Assembly (NCBI RefSeq): GCF_017888565.1 | Contig: NZ_JAGHFX010000014.1 | Location: 1 to 59,775 of the forward strand | Source of the DNA: Clostridium sp. | GTDB lineage: Bacteria > Bacillota > Clostridia > Clostridiales > Clostridiaceae | Reading direction: 5' to 3' | DNA: 59,775 nucleotides | Translations under genes and position numbers: made by a program | In this document: positions 1 to 5,371 of the stretch, piece after piece | Layout: each line of letters opens with the position of its first letter | Position numbering within the stretch: the first letter of the stretch is position 1 | The notes under the pieces: generated by a model | Seen by the model: the letters and a program-made list of their open reading frames with translations, nothing else | What the model was told of the DNA's origin: nothing | Databases searched by the model: none

Positions 1-2
1 GA

Positions 3-1379
3 GTAAGAGCAATAAGTAGAAGCTATAAAGTCCAATCTTTTATAAGTAAGATTAGCAATTCATTAATATCATTTGGAAACAAGGTGTTTAATGGAATAAG
101 TAACTTTTTTAAAGATGGAATTAGCATTATAAGAAATATATATAATTTTTCAGTAAGTTGGATTAATAGTTATGGCTTTTATGGAGGCCTAGCATCAGGA
201 AATTTTAATTTAGGAATGTATCCTGGATTAGCAATGGTTGGAATGGGAGTTGGAGCAGGGGTAACAACATTAGGACCTATAATTCATGGAGGAGTAACAA
301 ATAATAATAAAGGAGTAGAAGAATATCTAAAAAAATCTTTCAATCAGCTATTGTTGGGTAACTTTACTAATGATGTTACAGCTTTAGGAACAGTTGGACA
401 AGTTGGATTAGGCTTACTGGGAGCCGATTTACCATTAGATATTAGAGATATAAGCGCTGATTTTATTAATTGGGAATGGTCATGGAAGCATGCGGGACAA
501 ACAGCACTTGATTTAGTAACTTTATTACCAATAATTGGAGCAGTAAAATATGCGGATGAGGCATGGATAGGATTAAAGAATGGATTTAAAGTTATAAAAA
601 ATTCTGATATAATAAATAAAATAGGATCCCCATTACTTGATTCAGCTAAGGCAATAGGAGCATATATAAAGAAAGCTCCGGATTTAATTCAATATTTTAG
701 AGGTGGAATTAAGAATATAGGAGATCAAATTGATAATATAGGATATAATATACGAAAAGTAATGGGATTTGAACCAGAGCTTGTAGCAGATGGAGTTAGA
801 ATAGGTGATATAAAGGACATAGGAAAATTAAATGATATTGATGCACCTCCTTTAAATGATATTCAAAAGAACTATAATAAAATTGTTAATGGTGAAGAAG
901 GTATAAAGGGGGTAAGTAAAGCTGACATAAGAGAAAGAGTATCAAAGAATATTGAAGAAAGTAAAATTGCTAGAGAAGCTTCAAATTATCAAGAATTTGC
1001 AAAAATAGATACAAGAATATATGCAGAGAATAATAATTGGGTAGATAAAGCAGGAAATATTATATGGCCACCCGATAGAGGACTTGATGGAGAAGCAGTA
1101 ATTGAAACTTTAAAGCCAGGAACTAGGATTGACAGATATGGATTTGAGGGTGGTACTTTCGTATCTCCAGAAGGAATTCCATATCCAAGTAGAGCACTTG
1201 CACCAGGTACAGAAAATAAACCTTATAATGTATATGAAGTAATTAAACCAATTGAAGTACAGGAAGGGAAAATAGCACCATGGTTCGGTGAACCTGGTGG
1301 GGGAATACAGTATGAATTGAACCTATCTGTTAAAAAGCTGATAGAGGGTGGATTTATAAGAAGGGTGGAAATAAAATGA
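3..1379 (+). CDS. Polymorphic toxin, C-terminal part with TNT (NAD-glycohydrolase) domain; 5' end outside window
   Basis: The frame is open to the window edge, so the GTG at 84 is probably internal and the N-terminal delivery domain lies upstream. Glycine-rich hydrophobic stretches (about nt 165-300) are followed by a pre-toxin-like region containing DIRDISADFINWEW and a hydrophobic LLPIIGAVKY segment. The variable tip starts after the GIKGVSKAD junction (nt 900-926). It ends in a TNT/DUF4237 domain with DRYG, a SRALAPGT turn and IAPWFGEPGGGIQYEL; the Arg and Gln match residues important in the mycobacterial necrotizing toxin. The family hydrolyses NAD+. The stop overlaps the next gene's ATG by 4 bases, typical of toxin-immunity pairs. 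The secretion route cannot be seen here. Confidence 0.85.
   Translation, partial: VRAISRSYKVQSFISKISNSLISFGNKVFNGISNFFKDGISIIRNIYNFSVSWINSYGFYGGLASGNFNLGMYPGLAMVGMGVGAGVTTLGPIIHGGVTNNNKGVEEYLKKSFNQLLLGNFTNDVTALGTVGQVGLGLLGADLPLDIRDISADFINWEWSWKHAGQTALDLVTLLPIIGAVKYADEAWIGLKNGFKVIKNSDIINKIGSPLLDSAKAIGAYIKKAPDLIQYFRGGIKNIGDQIDNIGYNIRKVMGFEPELVADGVRIGDIKDIGKLNDIDAPPLNDIQKNYNKIVNGEEGIKGVSKADIRERVSKNIEESKIAREASNYQEFAKIDTRIYAENNNWVDKAGNIIWPPDRGLDGEAVIETLKPGTRIDRYGFEGGTFVSPEGIPYPSRALAPGTENKPYNVYEVIKPIEVQEGKIAPWFGEPGGGIQYELNLSVKKLIEGGFIRRVEIK
905..923 (+). repeat. Toxin-tip junction sequence, resident copy
   Basis: This stretch encodes KGVSKA just before the variable TNT tip. It matches, in the same reading frame, the start of the orphan module at 1976-1993 (16 of 18 bases) and more weakly the one at 3010-3023. 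It is the likely crossover point for exchanging toxin tips. Confidence 0.6.
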
Positions 1380-1618
1380 CAAAAAATGAGTTGAAAATAA
1401 AGTTAATTAACGACAAAGTGCCAGAAGAAGTATATTCATTAGACGGTGGAAGACCCAATGAAGTATATTGTTTAAACTATATAAATGGCAAATGGGAAAC
1501 CTATTATAGCGAAAGAGGAATAAAATCGGATAAGGAGGAATTTACTACAGAAGACGATGCATGTAATTATTTTTATAAGTGGCTTATTGAATCATTAAAA
1601 AGCGTAGGAATAATATAA
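1376..1618 (+). CDS. Putative immunity protein for the TNT toxin
   Basis: This small acidic cytosolic protein of 80 aa starts inside the toxin stop codon (ATGA overlap), the classic arrangement of a cognate immunity gene. It has no signal peptide or membrane segment. The pattern NGKWETYYSERGIKSD followed by EDDACNYFYKWL recurs in the immunity gene of the third cassette at 3686 (DGWQVFCTNERGGIE, then KEDAISHMIDGL). The two therefore look like divergent members of one family, each paired with a TNT tip. By position it should bind and block the upstream NADase; no biochemical family is claimed. Confidence 0.7.
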   Translation: MTKNELKIKLINDKVPEEVYSLDGGRPNEVYCLNYINGKWETYYSERGIKSDKEEFTTEDDACNYFYKWLIESLKSVGII

Positions 1619-1708
1619 AAATACTGCAAAATAAGAAAAAATTTAAATGCATAATAGTGAAAAGTTATTATATATAGTAAAATGTATATTCTTATAAAAA
1701 TACTATAC

Positions 1709-1730
1709 TGCATAACTTAAATAATGTAGT
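1709..1730 (+). repeat. 22-bp cassette-end repeat, copy 1
   Basis: Form TGCATAAYWTNATAATGYAGT-like. It occurs again at 2869-2890 and 4099-4120, each time shortly before the terminator that closes a toxin/immunity cassette. The arms TGCAT...ATGYA are weakly palindromic. Confidence 0.6.
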
Positions 1731-1743
1731 TAAAGAAGTTAAA

Positions 1744-1782
1744 AGGTTAATGTTTCAGTAAATGGAGCATTAATCTTTTTTT
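1744..1782 (+). terminator. Intrinsic terminator after TNT immunity gene
   Basis: The stem AGGTTAATG / CATTAATCT, with one G-U pair, is followed by a run of T. It ends the toxin-immunity operon. Confidence 0.75.
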
Positions 1783-1963
1783 AAAGTAAGACCAAGTATA
1801 GAAATACAACATATAGCGTGATAAAATGAGGCTAATAGAGTGAAGTGAGTTCATATAAAAAAACTAACTACATAAAACTAAAAATGGTAAGTGATAAAAA
1901 ATAGTTAAAAAGTACCTCAAGGCATTGAAGACACTGGGGTTTACAATGATAAGATGTTAAGAC

Positions 1964-2323
1964 AGACTCTGCCCCAAAGGGGTTAGTAAAGCTAGTAACT
2001 ATAAAGTTGTAAATGAAATTAAGTTAACTCAAGATACAACTTTTGTACGTGTTTATGATAATACCCCAGGAGGTTCTGGTATGTATGGAAGCTGGGTAAT
2101 GAGGGCAGAAGATATTGAAGGATTGACAGGAAAGCAGATTCAAGATAAATTTGCTTTGCCTAATACTCCTAAATATATATGTGATGTTAAAATAGATGCA
2201 GGTACACATATGAGAGTTGGTGAAGTAAACCCACTTGAGGGCTGGGGTAATGGTGGAGGCACTCAATATGATTTAATCGGTCAAAGAGTAGGGGATTTCA
2301 TAAATGAAAGACCTATAAAATAG
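1964..2323 (+). CDS. Orphan polymorphic-toxin C-terminal module (CdiA/hemagglutinin-type tip), no start of its own
   Basis: The frame opens at the junction repeat and reads PKGVSKASNYKVVNE, then WVMRAEDIEGLTGKQIQDKF, ALPNTPKYICDV, DAGTHMRVGEV, GWGNGGGTQYDLIG and FINERPIK. This order resembles C-terminal toxin tips of CdiA/filamentous-hemagglutinin proteins; I cannot name the exact family. GGGTQYDL resembles the GGGIQYEL of the TNT tips, hinting at a related ADP-ribosyl/NAD-binding fold. There is no ribosome binding site or good start before the ATG at 2081, which would lose the N-terminus. It is most likely silent until recombined into the resident gene. An immunity gene follows 9 bases later. 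Confidence 0.65.
   Translation, partial: RLCPKGVSKASNYKVVNEIKLTQDTTFVRVYDNTPGGSGMYGSWVMRAEDIEGLTGKQIQDKFALPNTPKYICDVKIDAGTHMRVGEVNPLEGWGNGGGTQYDLIGQRVGDFINERPIK
1965..1989 (+). repeat. 25-bp junction repeat, orphan module 2
   Basis: It starts GACTCTGCCCC and ends TTAGTAA. It is repeated at 2999-3023 with only two differences. Its 3' half matches the junction inside the resident toxin gene (905-923) in the same frame (KGVSKA). It marks the 5' end of a displaced toxin tip. Confidence 0.7.
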
Positions 2324-2332
2324 GAGGAAAGT

Positions 2333-2671
2333 ATGTATAGTATAAAAGAAAATATCTTGTTTATTGATTCGATAACGGTAGAATTTAATTTTAATATCAG
2401 AAGTGCAGTAGAATATTTTGATAAAGTAATAATTCTTTTAAGTATTCCTTATACAAAAAATGATATTAATAATATTTATTGCATAGATAAGTCTGGAAAG
2501 ATAGTATGGCAATCAGAAGATTTAAAATTGCTTTATCCTAATCTGAAAAATCTTTCATATGAACAAATGGGGATAAAAGATAATACTCTGTATGCTTCTG
2601 ATTTTTATGGTAGAAGTTATTCTATTAATTTGGATACTGGTAAAATAGAAGGCTGTAATATAGTTAAGTAA
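2333..2671 (+). CDS. Putative immunity protein for orphan toxin tip 2
   Basis: This 112-aa soluble protein has a good ribosome binding site (AGGAGG, 7 bases before ATG) although the toxin module upstream has no start. It shows two beta-rich repeats (YCIDKSGKIVWQSEDL and YASDFYGRSYSINLDTGKIE), like a small PQQ/WD-like blade protein, and no signal peptide. Its place directly behind a toxin tip and before the 22-bp repeat plus terminator supports an immunity role. Keeping an immunity gene expressible would protect against sister cells that still use this tip. Confidence 0.6.
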   Translation: MYSIKENILFIDSITVEFNFNIRSAVEYFDKVIILLSIPYTKNDINNIYCIDKSGKIVWQSEDLKLLYPNLKNLSYEQMGIKDNTLYASDFYGRSYSINLDTGKIEGCNIVK

Positions 2672-2868
2672 AAATCAGTTTATAGAAATTTATATCTATA
2701 GGAAGAATATTAATAAGCTACTAAAGTTAATTACTTTTTAACGAAAATTTCTTGTGAATTTTAGGAAGTGTTAAGATAATTAACTGCAAAAATAAGGTTT
2801 AATTGACTGCATAAAAATTCTTTTTCATAGAAGAGATTAAAGTTAACTAAAATATTAATAATTAAAGC

Positions 2869-2890
2869 TGCATAATTTTAATAATGTAGT
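2869..2890 (+). repeat. 22-bp cassette-end repeat, copy 2
   Basis: Nearly identical to 1709-1730 (two differences) and 4099-4120; it lies 11 bp before the cassette terminator. Confidence 0.6.
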
Positions 2891-2901
2891 GAGATAAAGA
2901 C

Positions 2902-2945
2902 ATAGGAACTAGCTGAAAAATAAAATAGGTTAGTTTCTATTTTTT
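2902..2945 (+). terminator. Intrinsic terminator closing cassette 2
   Basis: Twelve-base arms beginning ATAGGAACTA pair with GGTTAGTTTCTAT through two G-U pairs, followed by T5. Confidence 0.65.
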
Positions 2946-2997
2946 CTTGAAAGAATTATTGGAAATACTAGTGTGTAGCAGTAAAATATAAAAAGAT

Positions 2998-3672
2998 AGA
3001 CTCTGCCCCGAGGGGGTTAGTAACCATAATAGAGTATTCAAAAATACGCAAGAGTTATTAAAAGAAACAACATGCTCTAATGAAAAGTTATATCAATATT
3101 TAAAGAGCAATGATGATTATTTTAAAACTAGTTATGCAGAGCAGTACTTGAGTACTGAAAAGTGGCCTGATAATATTCAAATTCCTAAAAGTTCAGATGT
3201 ATTAACATCAAAAGGATCAATAGATTGGAGTCAGGTACCAGATAGTGGTTATGTTTTGGATAGTGGCGAGAAAGCTATCAAGGAGACATATTTTCCTAAG
3301 AAGGGAGAGATTATTGATAGATATGGACCATCGGATGGAACATTTATATCACCTGTGATTGATGGCAAACCGTATAGTTATGACAATAGGTCTTTACCAT
3401 ATATAGATGATTTGTCTAAGTATCATCAATATGAATTAACAGATGATTTGAGTAAATTAAGTGATTATATAAGAAATTGCACTGATAAAGAGCTAGTTCA
3501 AGATATTAATGATTTTATGGTATACAAAAAGATAAAATCATATGATGATTTAATATCATATAAAGGGGAAATAGCACCTGGCTTTGGTTCAATAGGTGGA
3601 GGAATACAATAACAACTACCGTTACCATTGGACATTTTAGAGGAGTTAGGATTTTTAAAAACTATTAAATAA
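2998..3672 (+). pseudogene. Orphan TNT toxin tip with nonsense mutation
   Basis: The frame opens just before the junction repeat and has no ribosome binding site; the TTG at 3148 is internal. It encodes a second, divergent TNT domain: EIIDRYGPSDGTFISPVIDG, RSLPYIDD, then GEIAPGFGSIGGGIQ. At 3610-3612 a TAA replaces the Tyr codon expected after GGGIQ (compare GGGIQYEL at the resident toxin). The same frame then continues QLPLPLDILEELGFLKTIK to the natural stop at 3670-3672, matching the normal TNT C-terminus. A single nonsense change therefore truncates the last 20 residues. An immunity gene follows after 13 bases. Confidence 0.75.
2999..3023 (+). repeat. 25-bp junction repeat, orphan module 3
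   Basis: Same as 1965-1989 except for two A/G differences in the central purine run. It reads GVSN in frame with the TNT-like module that follows. Confidence 0.7.
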
Positions 3673-3685
3673 GAAGAGAAAGTAT

Positions 3686-3958
3686 ATGACATTTAATGAA
3701 GCAATTAAAGTAATAGAAGATGAAGAATTAAATAGATATAAAAAGATAACATTTGATGGCAAGGATATAGAAGAAAATCAAATAGGTATTAGAGAAATAA
3801 AAGATGGGTGGCAGGTTTTTTGTACGAATGAAAGAGGCGGTATTGAAATAATAGAAACATATAAAATTAAAGAAGATGCGATTTCTCATATGATAGATGG
3901 ATTAAGAATCGAAAAAAGGTTTGCTGAAAGACGATTAAGAAAAATAAATAAACAATAA
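3686..3958 (+). CDS. Putative immunity protein for the orphan TNT tip
   Basis: This 90-aa soluble protein is preceded by AGAGAAAG, a moderate ribosome binding site. It shares the layout of the resident TNT immunity protein at 1376: an N-terminal helix, a central strand pair with WQVFCTNERGG, and a helix with KEDAISHMIDGL. The pairing of related immunity proteins with two distinct TNT tips supports the assignment. The frame is intact although its toxin carries a nonsense codon, as expected if immunity is selected after the toxin is lost. Confidence 0.6.
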   Translation: MTFNEAIKVIEDEELNRYKKITFDGKDIEENQIGIREIKDGWQVFCTNERGGIEIIETYKIKEDAISHMIDGLRIEKRFAERRLRKINKQ

Positions 3959-4098
3959 GTGGTTTAATATTATTAATAAACAATATCTGACTACAGAATT
4001 ACTAATAATCTTGATACAAAAATATTTAAGTATTGTATAGAAGTATAAATGTATAATGTGTTATAAGTTTATCTAATAATCAATATATAATAATACGA

Positions 4099-4120
4099 TG
4101 CATAAATTTAATAATGCAGT
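4099..4120 (+). repeat. 22-bp cassette-end repeat, copy 3
   Basis: Third copy of the repeat at 1709 and 2869, again upstream of a cassette terminator. Confidence 0.6.
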
Positions 4121-4165
4121 AAATTGTAACTAAAATAAAAACTAAATATATATTATAAAAATGAT

Positions 4166-4206
4166 AAGAGTCAATGTTTCTAAGCAAAGAAATATTGACT
4201 CTTTTT
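4166..4206 (+). terminator. Intrinsic terminator closing cassette 3
   Basis: AAGAGTCAAT...ATTGACTCTT stem with an inner TTTCT/AAGAAA extension and a T5 tail. Confidence 0.8.
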
Positions 4207-4216
4207 GTATTTAGAA

Positions 4217-4775
4217 AACTCGCGTTAGACGTTGGATTCTAAATAGCTTATAGCTATGATGGTAATAAAAAAAACTCCTTGTGATATAATAAAAGGCGGT
4301 CTGGTAACTGAACTTTAATATGAGAAGGAGGACATTCAAAATGAATGATGTACATAGTTTATCACATACAAAATGGAACTGCAAATACCATATAAAATGA
4401 GTGTATCTAGTTTTATGGGATATCTTAAGGGAAAAAGTATTATTATGATATTTAAAAAATGGGGTAATATGAAATATAAATATAGAAATAGAGAGTTTTG
4501 GTGTAGAGGATACTATGTTGATATAGTAGAGACAAATAAAAAAGTAATAGAAGAATATATAAAAAATAAAATTCAAGAAGATTTAACTTATGAACAAATG
4601 AGTTTAAAAGAATATATAGGCCAGTTTACGGGTGAGCCAGTAAAGAAAGGCAAGTAATAAGAACCCCTTTAGGGGTAGCCAGTGAATTTATGATGCGGTT
4701 GAGAAACCGTTTAGCGTACGAGTAGCACAGCCAGTAACGCAGAGCAAACCACCTGTTTGATGGGTGGCCTGATTA
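4217..4775 (+). mobile_element. IS200-type element, internally deleted
   Basis: The 5' part (from about 4217) and the 3' part have the subterminal hairpins usual for IS200. The right side carries an AACCCCTTTAGGGG-type hairpin and ACCACCTGTTTGATGGGTGG near 4750-4770. The transposase gene between is deleted, so the copy cannot move by itself. Exact ends were not determined. Confidence 0.7.
4341..4657 (+). pseudogene. tnpA: IS200 TnpA transposase remnant
   Basis: The ATG at 4341 begins MNDVHSLSHTKWNCKYH, the exact IS200 transposase N-terminus. It then joins directly, with a frame change, to the C-terminal half IPYKMSVSSFMGYLKGKS, then FWCRGYYVDIVETNKKVIEE, SLKEYIGQF and TGEPVKKGK. About 50 middle residues are gone, including the HUH metal-binding motif (DHIHM in relatives). 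The region with the catalytic Tyr (EEYIKNK) remains. It is non-functional. Confidence 0.85.
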
Positions 4776-5371
4776 TATCTTTTAATTGATTATAAAGATA
4801 TAAATGATACTGATGTATAAGTTATGGTATTAATTTTATTTTTAATATTAAAAACTATAGAAGCAGTTTAATAAACTAATATTAAAATTTATATGCTTAT
4901 AAAATAAATTATTTAATCTATAAATCTATTAAATTAAAAATAAATATAATAAAAAGTGAAATAAAATAAAACAAAACTTACAAAAACTTGAAATAATATT
5001 TCTATAATGATATAATAATAACAAATTGTAAACGAGATCAAAGTTAATATAATACTAATATAAACTATATTTATTTCTTAATAAATACGATTTTTATTAT
5101 AATTTAAAACAAAAATATTATAAATTATAATAAACAATAAAGGGGGAGTTATGTGAAATAAAGATTTATAGTGAATTAAAATAAACATACAAGATGAAAA
5201 TATTAAATAAAGATACCTAGGATAAAGTGTTTTGGTAGTTTAGTCTACCTTTTTATATTATTATGCACAAAAGTTTATATTATACTATATGACTTCTTAA
5301 GGCTTGACATGAATATTATTATACATTTCTTATTAACACTAAAAAATGATATTAAATAGGGGGATAATTTC
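4776..5371. other. AT-rich intergenic region and 5' leader of the GH171 gene
   Basis: No gene was recognised. A TTGACA hexamer at 5304-5309 may be part of the promoter for the gene at 5372, but no well-spaced -10 is clear. A short hairpin followed by T5 lies at about 5233-5256 and a stray ribosome-binding-site-like GGGGGAG at about 5141. Confidence 0.4.

Larger units (their letters stand above)
1619..1963. other. Spacer between toxin cassette 1 and orphan cassette 2
   Basis: This spacer holds the 22-bp cassette-end repeat and a terminator (listed separately), then about 180 bp without a recognisable gene. A short open stretch at about 1907-1980 (reading GIEDTGVYNDKMLRQT) could be debris of an older fusion gene. 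No promoter is convincing. Confidence 0.5.
2672..2998. other. Spacer between orphan cassettes 2 and 3
   Basis: About 200 bp with no coding signal, then the 22-bp repeat and terminator, then about 50 bp leading to the next junction repeat. No promoter was recognised. Confidence 0.5.

Noticed and set aside
2024..2266. Antisense frame opposite orphan toxin tip 2
   Set aside because: The + strand frame has clear toxin-tip motifs; the antisense product has no recognisable features.
4211..4576. Antisense open frame across the IS200 remnant
   Set aside because: Low-complexity Phe/Tyr/Ile composition and overlap with recognisable transposase on the other strand.
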